NCBI RefSeq assembly: GCF_036345995.1
Contig: NZ_CP107796.1
Span: 930,001 to 994,000 of the forward strand
Direction: 5' to 3'
DNA from: Streptomyces sp. NBC_00557
GTDB lineage: Bacteria > Actinomycetota > Actinomycetes > Streptomycetales > Streptomycetaceae
DNA length: 64,000 nucleotides
Positions within the stretch are counted from its first letter, which is position 1. Every line of letters begins with the position of its first letter. The notes beneath the pieces are model-generated. The model saw only the letters and a program-made list of their open reading frames with translations, was not told the DNA's origin and did no database searches. Below are positions 42,890 to 51,775 of the stretch, piece by piece. The translations under genes were made by a program, and so were the position numbers.

Positions 42890-43891
42890 TCAGGTGGACT
42901 CGCGCGGCACCACCGAGGCGCCCAGGACCGGGTGCGTCTCCGGTTCGGCGCCGGGGTCGCGGACCGCCCGGTCGACCAGTTCGGCGAGGTCGCGGCCCGA
43001 GGGCAGTGCGATGTGCACCGTGCTCAGGCGGGGCCGCAGCAGCCGGCCGAGCATCAGGTCGTCGGCGCCGATCACCGCCACGTCCTCGGGGATGCGCAGG
43101 CCCTCGTCCTGCAGGGCGCGCATCAGCAGCATCGCGTACTCGTCGTTGTAGGCGAACACCGCGTCCAGCCCCGACTCCCGCCACCGCCCGGCGAGTTGCG
43201 CCGCGGACTCCTCCGTGTACGCGAGCGGCAGCTCGGTCACCGAGGCGTCCGTGCCGCGCAGCGCCTGGCGCACACCGGCGAGCCGGGGCCGCGAGTAGGC
43301 CTGGAGACCCGGTTCTTCGGGCACCACGACACCGATGCGGCGCCGGCCGCGCGCGTACAGATGGGCGCCCGCGCACTGGCCGACGGCGTCGTGGTCCATC
43401 AGCAGGGCGTGCGCGCCGTCGACCCGGCCAGGACCGAGGGTGACCACGGCCCGGGCGCCGGAGCGCTTGAGGACGCCGACGCCCTGCGGCCCGAGGTCCG
43501 CGCCGGGCACGAGAACGGCGACGGGGCGCAACTCCGCCCAGGCGCGGGCGGCTTCGTCGCCCCGCAGGCCGACGCTGCCGTACTGCACGACGGTGTAGTC
43601 GAGCCGGCCGAGCGCCCACTGCAGTTCGTTGAGGAACGCACTGTAGAGCGGGCCGGCCGGGATCGCCGGGGCGGGCATGAGGACCATTCGGCTGTGTCCG
43701 GCGCGCAGGCTGCGGGCGGCGGCGTGCGGGACGTACCCCAGCTCCCGCGCGGCCTCGCGCACACGCCGGCGCGTCGGTTCGCTGATCCGTACGGCGCTGG
43801 TGTTGTTCAGCACGTAGGACACGGTCGCGCGCGAGACGCCCGCCAGGCGGGCCACGTCGGCACTCGTGGGCGGGTTCGGTATCTGCACCAT
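42890..43891 (-). CDS. LacI-family transcriptional regulator
   Basis: 333 residues from the ATG at 43891; an ATG four codons upstream (43903) is possible. The DNA-binding domain is TSADVARLAGVSRATVSYVL with hinge helix RSLRAG, and the rest is a periplasmic-binding-like effector domain (VFAYNDEYAMLLMRAL, VAVIGADDLMLGRLLRP). It probably represses the downstream aldehyde dehydrogenase and perhaps itself. It is divergent from the TetR gene at 44049. Confidence 0.9.
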   Translation of the reverse strand: MVQIPNPPTSADVARLAGVSRATVSYVLNNTSAVRISEPTRRRVREAARELGYVPHAAARSLRAGHSRMVLMPAPAIPAGPLYSAFLNELQWALGRLDYTVVQYGSVGLRGDEAARAWAELRPVAVLVPGADLGPQGVGVLKRSGARAVVTLGPGRVDGAHALLMDHDAVGQCAGAHLYARGRRRIGVVVPEEPGLQAYSRPRLAGVRQALRGTDASVTELPLAYTEESAAQLAGRWRESGLDAVFAYNDEYAMLLMRALQDEGLRIPEDVAVIGADDLMLGRLLRPRLSTVHIALPSGRDLAELVDRAVRDPGAEPETHPVLGASVVPREST

Positions 43892-43993
43892 GACAGACCG
43901 CATCTTGGCAGAGCGGCGGGGAGCGGGCCGCGGCGGGGCGACGTGGTTCACCGTTCGACCAGCTCGGGGGCTTCGGCGCGCGGATGCGCTCGA

Positions 43994-44035
43994 CGAACAC
44001 GTTCGTCACGAACTTGTTCGCAACGAACATGTTCG
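43994..44035. promoter_or_regulatory. three phased TetR-type operators
   Basis: CGAAC-NN-GTTCG occurs at 43994-44005 (NN=AC), 44009-44020 (TT) and 44024-44035 (AT), exactly 15 bp apart. The last ends 13 bp before the GTG of the TetR gene. The array must overlap its promoter and suggests autoregulation with cooperative binding. Confidence 0.8.
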
Positions 44036-44048
44036 GTACGGTGGGTTC

Positions 44049-44732
44049 GTGACCGCTTCTCCCCGCTCCCGGCGCGAACGTCCCGCCAAGCCCGCCCTGA
44101 CCCGCGAGGGCATCGTCGCGGCCGCCGTGGCGATCCTGCGCGCGGAAGGACTGCGCAAGGTGACCATGCGGCGGCTGGCACAGGAACTGGACACCGGTCC
44201 GGCCTCGCTGTACGTCTACGTCCGCAGCACCGACGAGCTGCACGCCGCCGTCCTCGACGAGCTGCTCGGCACCGTCGGCCCCGCCCCCGCCGAGGGTGAC
44301 TGGCGGGAGCGGCTGGAGAAGGTGCTCGTCGCCTACACCGCGATGCTGCTGGAGCATCCGAGCCTTGCCCGCTCCGCGCTGACCGCACGGCCCAGCGGGC
44401 CGAACTACCTGCGCCTCATCGAGACCCTGCTGGACCTCCTCCACGCGGGCGGAGTGCCGCGCGCACAGGCGGCCTGGGGCGTGGACCTGCTGCTGCAGCA
44501 CGCCACCGCGACCGCCGCCGAACACGCCGGGGAGGAGTCCACCGGCGACTGGCAGGCGCTGACCCGCGCCCTGCACGAGGCCCCGTCCGACACCCATCCG
44601 CACATCGCCGCGAGCGCCGGCGTTCTGCTCTCCGGCACCCCCGAGGCCCGCCTGTCGTGGGCCTTCCAGACCTTGATCACCGGCATCGAGCGCACCGCCG
44701 TACCCGACCGACCCGACCGGGAGAACCCATGA
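44049..44732 (+). CDS. TetR-family transcriptional regulator
   Basis: 227 residues from the GTG at 44049. The helix-turn-helix region is GIVAAAVAILRAEGLRKVTM then RRLAQELDTGPASLYVYVRS. The C-terminal domain is of the TetR_C class (LLGTVGPAPAEGDWRERLEK). Three operator copies lie just upstream. It overlaps the FAD monooxygenase gene (ATGA), so repressor and enzyme are made together; the ligand is probably a compound that the enzyme modifies. Confidence 0.88.
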   Translation: MTASPRSRRERPAKPALTREGIVAAAVAILRAEGLRKVTMRRLAQELDTGPASLYVYVRSTDELHAAVLDELLGTVGPAPAEGDWRERLEKVLVAYTAMLLEHPSLARSALTARPSGPNYLRLIETLLDLLHAGGVPRAQAAWGVDLLLQHATATAAEHAGEESTGDWQALTRALHEAPSDTHPHIAASAGVLLSGTPEARLSWAFQTLITGIERTAVPDRPDRENP

Positions 44733-45871
44733 CCACCAGCCACCACCACCCGATAACCGTCGTCGGCGCCGGGCTCGGCGCGCTGGCGCTCGCCCGTGTC
44801 CTGCACGTGCACGGCATCGAGGCCGCCCTGTTCGACCTGGACCCCTCGCCGGGCGCCCGGACCCAGGGCGGCATGCTGGACATCCACGACGACTCCGGTC
44901 AGGAGGCCCTGCGCGCCGCCGGACTGCACGAGCAGTTCCTCGAGCGCGTCCACCCCGGCGGCCAGGCCGTGCGGGTCCTGGACCGGCACGCGGCCGTGCG
45001 GCTCGCCGAGGAGGACGACGGCTCCGGCGGCCGGCCCGAGATCGACCGCGGCGACCTGCGCGAGCTGCTGCTCGGCTCGCTGCCGGAGGGCACGGTCCGC
45101 TGGGGCGCCAAGGTCACCGGCGCGCGCCCGCTGGGCGGCGGCCGGCACGAGGTGACGCTCGCGGACGGCACGGCCTTCACCACCGGCCTGCTGGTCGGCG
45201 CGGACGGCGCCTGGTCCCGGATCCGCCCGCTGCTCGCCACCGCCCGGCCGGCGTACACGGGCGTGTCCTTCGTCGAGGCGGACCTGCTGGACGCGGACCG
45301 GCGCCATCCGGCGAGCGCGGCGGTCGTCGGCGGCGGGATGCTCTTCGCGCTGGGCGCGGGCCGGGGCTTTCTCGCGCACCGCGAGACCGACGGCAGCCTG
45401 CATGTGTACGCGGCCGTCGAGGCGCCGGAGGACTGGCTGGACGGCATCGACTTCGGCGACACCGAGACGGCGAAGGCGGCGGTGCTGAAGGAGTTCGACG
45501 GCTGGGACGAGAGCCTGCGGGCCCTGGTCGCCGACGCCGACGGGGCGCTGGTGCCCCGGCGGATCCACGCCCTGCCGGTCGGCCACCGCTGGGACCGGGT
45601 GCCGGGCGTCACGCTGCTCGGGGACGCGGCCCATCTGATGTCGCCGTTCGCGGGCGAGGGCGCCAATCTGGCCCTGCTCGACGGCGCCGAGCTGGGGCTC
45701 GCCCTGGCCGTCCACCCCGGGGACACGGAGGCCGCGCTGACCGCCTACGAGGAGCGGATGTTCGCGCGTGCGCAGGCCTCCGCGGCTCAGTCGGCGCACA
45801 GCGCCGGGCTGCTGTTCCGCGCGGACGCCCCGCAGGGACTGCTCGACATGTTCACGGGCCACGACGGCTGA
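44729..45871 (+). CDS. FAD-dependent aromatic-ring monooxygenase (TetX/PHBH type)
   Basis: 380 residues. FAD loop ITVVGAGLGALALARVLHVH, conserved middle motif LLVGADGAWSRIRPLL, and second FAD site VTLLGDAAHLMSPFAGEGAN. The TQGGMLDIHDDSGQEALRAA segment resembles TetX-like enzymes that hydroxylate and inactivate polyphenolic antibiotics. With the coupled TetR repressor this looks like an inducible detoxification unit. The substrate is not determined. Confidence 0.88.
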   Translation: MTTSHHHPITVVGAGLGALALARVLHVHGIEAALFDLDPSPGARTQGGMLDIHDDSGQEALRAAGLHEQFLERVHPGGQAVRVLDRHAAVRLAEEDDGSGGRPEIDRGDLRELLLGSLPEGTVRWGAKVTGARPLGGGRHEVTLADGTAFTTGLLVGADGAWSRIRPLLATARPAYTGVSFVEADLLDADRRHPASAAVVGGGMLFALGAGRGFLAHRETDGSLHVYAAVEAPEDWLDGIDFGDTETAKAAVLKEFDGWDESLRALVADADGALVPRRIHALPVGHRWDRVPGVTLLGDAAHLMSPFAGEGANLALLDGAELGLALAVHPGDTEAALTAYEERMFARAQASAAQSAHSAGLLFRADAPQGLLDMFTGHDG

Positions 45872-45946
45872 CGGGCCCGGCGGAACGCCCGGGCGCCGAC
45901 GGCCGGAGCGCCCCGGTGCGCCCACGCGGACCCCAGCGCCGCGCAC

Positions 45947-46125
45947 ACCGGGGCGATGGCGCCCGGCCAGCGCTCCGCTGAAGCAGCGGGACGGCCGTCT
46001 CTCACGGCACCCACCGGGGCGATTACGGCCGGCCGGTGCTCGACCGAGACAGCCGGACGACCGATCCTCACGGCACCCACCAGGGCGATGGCGCCCGGCC
46101 GGTGCTCGGGCGAGGAAGCCATGCG
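45947..46125. repeat. 66-bp tandem repeat, about 2.7 copies
   Basis: Units start at 45947, 46013 and 46079, opening with ACCGGGGCGAT/ACCAGGGCGAT and ending near TCACGGCACCC. The period is a multiple of three, and a minus-strand frame reads 22-residue repeats of the type HRPGAIALVGAVRIGRPAVS. It lies between two genes; whether it is translated is unclear. Confidence 0.7.
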
Positions 46126-46171
46126 GCGGTCTCTGCCCGCTCCCGGCGCAGCCGGTGCCGGTCGGGGGTGC

Positions 46172-46834
46172 TCAGCGCGGGGGGTCCGTGCGGGTCACGC
46201 GGGCGACCAGGTCGATCCAGCCGGCCTCCAGCCGCCGCATGGGCATGCCGCACTGCCTGGTCTGGTGGTGGATCAGCGCTGGGTCGAGGGAGTTCAGCAG
46301 GGTCTGCGCGAGCAGTTCGCAGTCGGCGTCCGGCACGATCTGCCGCAGCAGCATCGTGACGTGCGTGCGCAGTGCGGTGACCGCGGGGTGGGAGAACCGG
46401 CGGGTCGGTTCCGTCTGCGCGGCCAGCTGCAGGTCGAGCCGCTCGACCGAGCGGTACAGCACCGCGACGCCGAACGCCCTGAGCCGGTCCAGGGGCGGCG
46501 CCCCGGGCCCGAGCGGCGGCGGCCCGGACAGGAAGTCGGCCTGCAGCTTGCGGTCCGAGTGGTCCAGCAGGGCCATCAGCAGTCCCGTGCGGTCGCCGAA
46601 CCGGCGGAACACCGTCCCCTTGCCCACCTGGGCCGCCGCCGCCACCGCCTCCATGGTGACCCCGGCCACGCCGTGCTCGGCGATCAGCCGGGCGGCGGCC
46701 TCCAGCAGCCTGGCCCGGTTGCGCGCCGCGTCGGCCCGCAGGCACGGCTCCTCGGGCCCCGCGCCCACCTCGAGCAACTGAGGGGCGTCAAGGGGCTCCT
46801 GAGGTGGCGGAAAGGGGGGCAGGGCGCTGGACAT
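46172..46834 (-). CDS. TetR-family transcriptional regulator
   Basis: 220 residues from the ATG at 46834. The DNA-binding helix region is ARLLEAAARLIAEHGVAGVT, then MEAVAAAAQVGKGTVFRRFG. No ribosome site precedes the ATG, so the mRNA may be leaderless. It is divergent from the FMN reductase gene, and two GGACC palindromes lie between the two starts, so it probably represses both. The effector may be a quinone or other redox-active compound. Confidence 0.88.
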   Translation of the reverse strand: MSSALPPFPPPQEPLDAPQLLEVGAGPEEPCLRADAARNRARLLEAAARLIAEHGVAGVTMEAVAAAAQVGKGTVFRRFGDRTGLLMALLDHSDRKLQADFLSGPPPLGPGAPPLDRLRAFGVAVLYRSVERLDLQLAAQTEPTRRFSHPAVTALRTHVTMLLRQIVPDADCELLAQTLLNSLDPALIHHQTRQCGMPMRRLEAGWIDLVARVTRTDPPR

Positions 46835-46862
46835 GAAGACAGCGTAAAGCATCGGGAACAAA

Positions 46863-46880
46863 ACTGGACCGCGGTCCGGT
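46863..46880. promoter_or_regulatory. operator 1 in the TetR/FMN reductase divergent region
   Basis: The perfect core GGACCGCGGTCC (46866-46877) sits inside an imperfect 18-bp palindrome. It is 29 bp upstream of the TetR start. Confidence 0.7.
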
Positions 46881-46899
46881 TAGAGTGATACAAACTTAA

Positions 46900-46915
46900 C
46901 CGGACCCCGGTCCGG
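46900..46915. promoter_or_regulatory. operator 2 in the TetR/FMN reductase divergent region
   Basis: CCGGACCCCGGTCCGG, a palindrome except at the two central pairs, with the same GGACC/GGTCC arms as operator 1. It lies 39 bp upstream of the reductase start. Confidence 0.7.
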
Positions 46916-46954
46916 ATCGTATACGGCGACGTTTCAGCACCCCTGGAGACCCCC

Positions 46955-47518
46955 ATGTCTGTTCGCATCCTCGCGCTCGTCGGCAGCCTCCGCGCCGGCT
47001 CCCACAACCGCCAGCTCGCCGAGGCGGCCGTCAAGCTCGCTCCCGAGGGCGCCGACGTCGTGCTGTTCGAGGGCCTGGCCGACATCCCCTTCTACAACGA
47101 GGACATCGACGTCGAGGGCAGCGTCCCGGCCGCCGCCGCCAAGCTGCGCGAGGCCGCCCAGGCCGCCGACGCCTTCCTGCTGTTCTCCCCCGAGTACAAC
47201 GGCACCATCCCGGCCGTCCTGAAGAACGCCATCGACTGGCTGTCCCGTCCGTACGGCGCCGGCGCCTTCGGCGGCAAGCCCGTCGCCGTCATCGGCACCG
47301 CGTTCGGCCAGTACGGCGGCGTGTGGGCGCAGGACGAGGCCCGCAAGGCCGTCGGCATCGCCGGCGGCAAGGTGATCGAGGACATCAAGCTGTCCATCCC
47401 GGGCTCGATGACCCGCTTCGCCGAGACCCACCCGGCCGACGACGCGGAGGTCGCCGCCCAGCTGACCGAGGTCGTCGCGCGTCTGCACGGCAACGTGGGC
47501 GAGGCCGCGGCCGCCTGA
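46955..47518 (+). CDS. NAD(P)H-dependent FMN reductase (quinone/azoreductase type)
   Basis: 187 residues, flavodoxin-like fold. The FMN phosphate loop is LVGSLRAGSHNRQLAEA, and the isoalloxazine loop is FLLFSPEYNGTIPAVLKNAI with DWLSRPYGAGAFGGKPVAVI. It reduces FMN, quinones or azo compounds with NAD(P)H. It is under the divergent TetR, so induction by a redox-active compound is likely. A strong terminator follows. Confidence 0.9.
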   Translation: MSVRILALVGSLRAGSHNRQLAEAAVKLAPEGADVVLFEGLADIPFYNEDIDVEGSVPAAAAKLREAAQAADAFLLFSPEYNGTIPAVLKNAIDWLSRPYGAGAFGGKPVAVIGTAFGQYGGVWAQDEARKAVGIAGGKVIEDIKLSIPGSMTRFAETHPADDAEVAAQLTEVVARLHGNVGEAAAA

Positions 47519-47533
47519 GCCGTACCCGCCACG

Positions 47534-47561
47534 AAAGGGGCCGGATCCGTCCGGCCCCTTT
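47534..47561 (+). terminator. strong rho-independent terminator
   Basis: AAAGGGGCCGGA-TCCG-TCCGGCCCCTTT: a perfect 12-bp stem with a 4-base loop, 16 bp after the FMN reductase stop. It is usable from both strands. Confidence 0.85.
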
Positions 47562-47567
47562 GCGCGT

Positions 47568-47627
47568 GCCCGGCGTCAAAGGCGCGCTGCCCGGCGTCAA
47601 AGGCGCGTCCCCGGCGTCAAGGGCGCA
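47568..47627. repeat. three 21-bp tandem copies
   Basis: GCCCGGCGTCAAAGGCGCG and close variants start near 47568, 47589 and 47610. The last copy supplies the stop codon and final codons of the ArsR-type gene on the minus strand. Confidence 0.6.
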
Positions 47628-48612
47628 CGGGCGGCCCGCCCGACACCAGCGTCTCGGCCAGCGCGCTGCGCCGGTACAGCACCCTGCGGCCGTCGCGGGC
47701 GCGGGTCACCAGCCCCGTGCCGTACAGGACCCGCAGGTGCTGGGAGACGGCGCTCGGGGTCACGCCCAGCCGGCGGGCCAGTTCCACCGTGGGCAGGGGT
47801 TCCGCGAGCAGCCGCAGCAGGGTGGTCCGCGGCGCGCCGAGCAGGGCGGTGAGCGCGGAGGCGTCGGGGGCGGGTTCCGGTTCCCACAGGGTCGCGGTGC
47901 CCCGGCCCGGATAGGCGAGCATGGGCGGCGCGTCGGCGCTGACCGGAGGCGCCGGCTTGTGCGCGAACACCGAGGGGACCAGCCGCAGCCCCCGCCCGGC
48001 GCCGTCGACCGCGTGCCGGCCGATCATCTTGTCGATGGTCAGGACGCCGTCCCGCCAGCCGAGGTTGGGGTGCAGCCCGGCGAACAGCGACCGCGCGCCA
48101 CCGGTGGCCAGCTGTCCCGCACGGTGGGTGATGTCCGCCTCCAGCACGAGCCGGATCCGCGGCCAGTACGGCAGCAGGGCCGTGCGCCAGTAGCGGTGCA
48201 GCAACGCGCAGAGGGCGTCGAGGAGTTCGAGGACGGGGCCGTCACCGGGCGCGCCGGCCTGCCGCAGTGCGGCGGGGAGCGGGCGCGGGGCGTGCGCGGC
48301 GCGCAGGTCGAGCCGTACGACATCAGGGGGCGTGGCCCGTACGACGGCCAGTTCCTCCTCCAGCGTCGCCGTGTACGCGGTGGGCCGGGGCGTCAGGAAG
48401 TCGGGCAGGGCGAGCGTGGGGCCGACCAGGGCGGACAGCAGGGGCAGGTCGGCCGGGTCGAGAGCGGCGAGCACCGTACGGCGCCAGCCGCGGTGCAGGG
48501 GGTGCAGGGCCGGGGCGCGCAGCACGCGCAGGCTCTCCATCAGCTGGCTCAGCGGGGAGACCGCGAACCGGGTGTCGGCGAGGTCGTCGGCCCCGAGCCG
48601 GAAGCTGATCAT
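47617..48612 (-). CDS. ArsR-type winged-helix regulator with long N-terminal domain
   Basis: 331 residues. The winged helix is at the C-terminus: LLGAPRTTLLRLLAEPLPTV, ELARRLGVTPSAVSQHLRVL and GTGLVTRARDGRRVLYRRSA. The ~240-residue N-terminal part (MISFRLGADDLADTRFAVSP) belongs to a family common in Streptomyces regulators of unknown ligand. It is divergent from an MFS transporter only 56 bp away, so it most likely controls that exporter. Confidence 0.85.
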   Translation of the reverse strand: MISFRLGADDLADTRFAVSPLSQLMESLRVLRAPALHPLHRGWRRTVLAALDPADLPLLSALVGPTLALPDFLTPRPTAYTATLEEELAVVRATPPDVVRLDLRAAHAPRPLPAALRQAGAPGDGPVLELLDALCALLHRYWRTALLPYWPRIRLVLEADITHRAGQLATGGARSLFAGLHPNLGWRDGVLTIDKMIGRHAVDGAGRGLRLVPSVFAHKPAPPVSADAPPMLAYPGRGTATLWEPEPAPDASALTALLGAPRTTLLRLLAEPLPTVELARRLGVTPSAVSQHLRVLYGTGLVTRARDGRRVLYRRSALAETLVSGGPPVRP

Positions 48613-48668
48613 TCAGCCCCCGCCTACATCGTTCGCCAACCGCCCGCGCGGGGCGTGGACTTCGGCAC

Positions 48669-49958
48669 ATGACGGATCGGCACACGGATCACCACACCGC
48701 GCAGCGTACTCCGCGGCTCGTCGCCCTGCTGGCCCTGGCCTGCGGGGTCGCGGTCGGCAACGTGTACTTCCCGCAGGCAGTGGCCCCGCTCGTGGCCACG
48801 GGCCTCGGCGTCTCCTCCGGCGCGGCGGCCGCGGTGGTGACGGCGACCCAGTTCGGTTACGCGGCGGGCGTCTTCCTGCTCGTCCCCCTCGGCGACCGGC
48901 TGCCGCCGCGCCGCCTGCTGGCCACCCTGCTCACCGTGACCGGCGCCGCCCTCGGCGCCGCCGCCGCCTCGCCCGCGCTGCCCCCGCTGCTGGCCGCGAG
49001 CGTGCTGGCCGGGGCGAGCACGGTGATCGCCCCGCTGGCCGGCCCGCTGGCGGCCGGGCTCGTCCCGGCCGAGCGGCGCGGCGCGGTCGGCGGCACGCTG
49101 CTGAGCGGGGCCCTCGCGGGCATGCTGCTCTCCCGCACGGCCGGCGGCGCCCTCGGCGACCGGCTGGGCTGGCGGGCGCCGTACGCGCTGGCGGCCCTGC
49201 TCACCCTGGCGGTGGCGCTGCTCCTGGCGCGGGCCCTGCCGGCGGGCGCACCGCCGTCCCGGCAGCGCTACCCGCGCCTGGTGTCCGAGCCCGTCCGCCT
49301 GCTCTGCGCCGAACCGGCCCTGCGCCGCTCCTCGTGGTACCAGGCGACGGTGTTCGCCGGGTTCTCCGCCGTGTGGACCGGGGTGGCGCTGCTGCTGACG
49401 GGCCCGGTGTACGGGTTCGGCGCGGACGCGGTCGGGCTGCTCGCGCTGGTCAACGCGGTGACCATGCTCGTCACCCCGGTCGCGGGCCGGCTCGTGGACC
49501 GGCACGGCGCCGACGCGGTGAACCTGGTCTGCTTCCTGACGGTCCTCGCCTCCGCGGCCGTGCTCCTGCCCGGTGCCCTCGGCCGCGCCCCCGGCCTGCT
49601 GTCGCTGGTGACGGGCACGCTGCTGCTGGACGTCGGCATGCAGTCCGGCATGGTCGCCAACCAGGTGCGCGTCTACGCCCTCGCCGCGGACGCCCGCAGC
49701 CGCCTGAACACGGCCTACATGACCTGCGCCTACCTGGGCGGCAGCCTGGGCTCCTGGCTCGGCGCCCGCGCCTACGGGTGGTGCGGCTGGCCGGGGGTGT
49801 GCGCTCTGCTCGCGCTGCTGACCGGGCTGGGGCTGGTGCGGCACCTCGGTGCGCGGGCCGGTGCGCGGACCGCGGGGCGCGCCGCCTGTGCACCTTCGTC
49901 CACAGCAATCCGGCCGAACCCCGTACGCGCGCCCGAATCCGACGTTACCGTTCGGTAG
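48669..49958 (+). CDS. MFS transporter (drug/proton antiporter type)
   Basis: 429 residues with about 12 helices. The N-terminus LLALACGVAVGNVYFPQAVA and the loop VPLGDRLPPRRLLATLL are typical of small-molecule exporters; a second conserved part is DVGMQSGMVANQVRVYALA. It is divergent from the ArsR-type regulator and probably repressed by it. The tail after about residue 395 is low-complexity and may be cytoplasmic. The substrate is unknown. Confidence 0.85.
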   Translation: MTDRHTDHHTAQRTPRLVALLALACGVAVGNVYFPQAVAPLVATGLGVSSGAAAAVVTATQFGYAAGVFLLVPLGDRLPPRRLLATLLTVTGAALGAAAASPALPPLLAASVLAGASTVIAPLAGPLAAGLVPAERRGAVGGTLLSGALAGMLLSRTAGGALGDRLGWRAPYALAALLTLAVALLLARALPAGAPPSRQRYPRLVSEPVRLLCAEPALRRSSWYQATVFAGFSAVWTGVALLLTGPVYGFGADAVGLLALVNAVTMLVTPVAGRLVDRHGADAVNLVCFLTVLASAAVLLPGALGRAPGLLSLVTGTLLLDVGMQSGMVANQVRVYALAADARSRLNTAYMTCAYLGGSLGSWLGARAYGWCGWPGVCALLALLTGLGLVRHLGARAGARTAGRAACAPSSTAIRPNPVRAPESDVTVR

Positions 49959-49992
49959 GACATCGCTCCGCAGGCTCCCGGAGGCCGCGCCC

Positions 49993-51414
49993 ATGACGTA
50001 CGACCGTTCCGCCGGTCTCGTGGAGACCCGCCGTGCGCTCGCCGCCGGGGAGGTGACCTCCCGTGCGCTGGTGGAACGGGCGCTGGCCCGGATCGAGGCG
50101 ACGCAGGCGACGCTGAACGCGTTCCGGATCGTACGGGCCGAGGCCGCGCTCGCCGAGGCGGACGCCGCCGACCGGGAGCTGGCCGCCGGGACGCGGCGCC
50201 CGCTGCTCGGCGTGCCGGTCGCGGTGAAGGACGACATGGACGTGGCCGGGGAACCGACCGCGTTCGGCTGCGCGGGCGTCTTCCCCGCGGCCGCCGAGGA
50301 CGGGGAGGCAGTGCGGCGGCTGCGCGCGGCCGGCGCCGTGATCGTCGGCAAGACGAACACCTGCGAGCTGGGGCAGTGGCCGTTCACCGAGGGACCGGCG
50401 TTCGGGAACACCCGCAATCCCTGGCACACCGGGCACACGCCGGGCGGTTCGTCCGGGGGCTCGGCCGCGGCCGTGGCGGCCGGACTCGTGCCCGCGGCGC
50501 TCGGCTCCGACGGCGCCGGATCGGTGCGCATCCCGGCCGCGTGGACCGGGCTGATCGGCATCAAGCCCCAGCGCGGCCGGATCTCCACCTGGCCGCGCGG
50601 CGAGTCCTTCCAGGGCATCACGGTCAACGGCACCCTCGCCCGGACGGTCGCCGACGCGGCGCTGCTGCTGGACGCGGCGAGCGGCAACCACGCACGCGAT
50701 CCGCACCGGCCGCCCGCGCTGACGGTGGCGGACGCGGTGGGCCGCGATCCGGGCCGGCTGCGGATCGCCCTGTCCCTGAAGCCGCCGTTCACCGCCGTAC
50801 GGGCCCGGCCGCACCCGGAGATCCTCGCCCGGGTCACCGAACTGGCCGAGGAACTGGCGCGGTTGGGGCACGAGGTGGAGGAGGCCGATCCGCCCTACGG
50901 GCAGATCGGGCTGACGTTCGTGCCGCGGGCCACCGCGGGGATCGCCGAGTGGGTCCGGGACGTGCCCGACCCGGCGCTGCTCGACCGGCGGACCCGGGAC
51001 GCGGCCCGGCTCGGCCGGCTGCTCGGCGGGGCCCCGCTGCGCGCGGCCCGGCGCGCGGAGGCGGTGCTGCACCGGCGGATCGGCCGCTTCTTCGCCTCGT
51101 ACGACGTGATCCTCGCGCCCACGACGGCCGCTCCCCCGCCCCGGATCGGCGCCCTGTACCGGCTGCGCGGGCCGGCCACGGACCGCGCGATGATCGCCGC
51201 CTGTCCGTACGCCTGGCCGTGGAACGTGCTGGGCTGGCCGGGCGTGAACGTGCCGGCCGGGTTCGTCGGCGATGGTCTGCCCGTGGGCGCCCAGCTCCTC
51301 GGACCCGCCCACAGCGAACCGCTGCTGGTGTCCGTCGCCGCCCAGTTGGAGTCGGAGCTGCGCTGGCACGAGCGGTGGCCGCCGGAGTCCGCGCGCACCA
51401 CGCGGGCCGCCTGA
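49993..51414 (+). CDS. amidase signature family protein
   Basis: 473 residues. The Ser-cisSer-Lys triad is visible: Lys in LLGVPVAVKDDMDVAG, the Ser-rich loop in HTPGGSSGGSAAAVAAGL, and the nucleophile Ser in LGSDGAGSVRIPAAW. Such enzymes hydrolyse amides; GatA is a relative, but no gatB/gatC lies nearby, so this is a free-standing amidase. It starts 35 bp after the MFS gene and could be co-transcribed. Confidence 0.88.
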   Translation: MTYDRSAGLVETRRALAAGEVTSRALVERALARIEATQATLNAFRIVRAEAALAEADAADRELAAGTRRPLLGVPVAVKDDMDVAGEPTAFGCAGVFPAAAEDGEAVRRLRAAGAVIVGKTNTCELGQWPFTEGPAFGNTRNPWHTGHTPGGSSGGSAAAVAAGLVPAALGSDGAGSVRIPAAWTGLIGIKPQRGRISTWPRGESFQGITVNGTLARTVADAALLLDAASGNHARDPHRPPALTVADAVGRDPGRLRIALSLKPPFTAVRARPHPEILARVTELAEELARLGHEVEEADPPYGQIGLTFVPRATAGIAEWVRDVPDPALLDRRTRDAARLGRLLGGAPLRAARRAEAVLHRRIGRFFASYDVILAPTTAAPPPRIGALYRLRGPATDRAMIAACPYAWPWNVLGWPGVNVPAGFVGDGLPVGAQLLGPAHSEPLLVSVAAQLESELRWHERWPPESARTTRAA

Positions 51415-51775
51415 CCGGCCGGCGCCGGGTTCACGGCGCGCCCGGAGCCGGTGCGTGCAGCGCCGTCACACCGTGAGCGGTGGCGCGCCGTCACACCGTG
51501 AGCAGGGCGATGCCCAGGGCGGTCAGTGCCGCGACCCGCAGCATCAGCGCGGGCGCTGCGGGACTGACCTATGTGACCGTCCATCAGCGCCGCCCGGGCC
51601 TGCAGATCGGCACCCACCCCGGCGCCTGACGGACGGTGCCGGTACGCACCGCCACCTGGCCGACGGCGCCGGTACGCACCGTCCCTGACGGCCACGCCGT
51701 CACGCCCGCGCCGGACCAATCCATCCACGGCAGGCGGGCCTTGCCCGTCACGCGTCACCCATTAGGGTGCCCCCC
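51415..51775. other. intergenic, no gene recognised
   Basis: About 360 bp with two short GC-rich direct repeats (CCGTCACACCGTGAGC at 51462 and again near 51487). A short hydrophobic minus-strand frame (MLRVAALTALGIALLTV) ends near 51495 and may be a relic of a membrane protein. The promoter of the PemK/MazF-like gene should lie at the right side. Confidence 0.4.

Noticed and set aside
45947..46125. 66-bp repeats considered as a CRISPR array
   Set aside because: The whole 66-bp unit is conserved, without unique spacers, and there are only about three copies.
49993..51414. GatA subunit of Asp-tRNA/Glu-tRNA amidotransferase
   Set aside because: No gatB or gatC nearby and the context is an exporter module; a free-standing amidase is more likely.
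51485..51545. Small membrane protein on the minus strand (MLRVAALTALGIALLTV)
   Set aside because: Too short, no ribosome site, and a stop codon just upstream; at most a relic.
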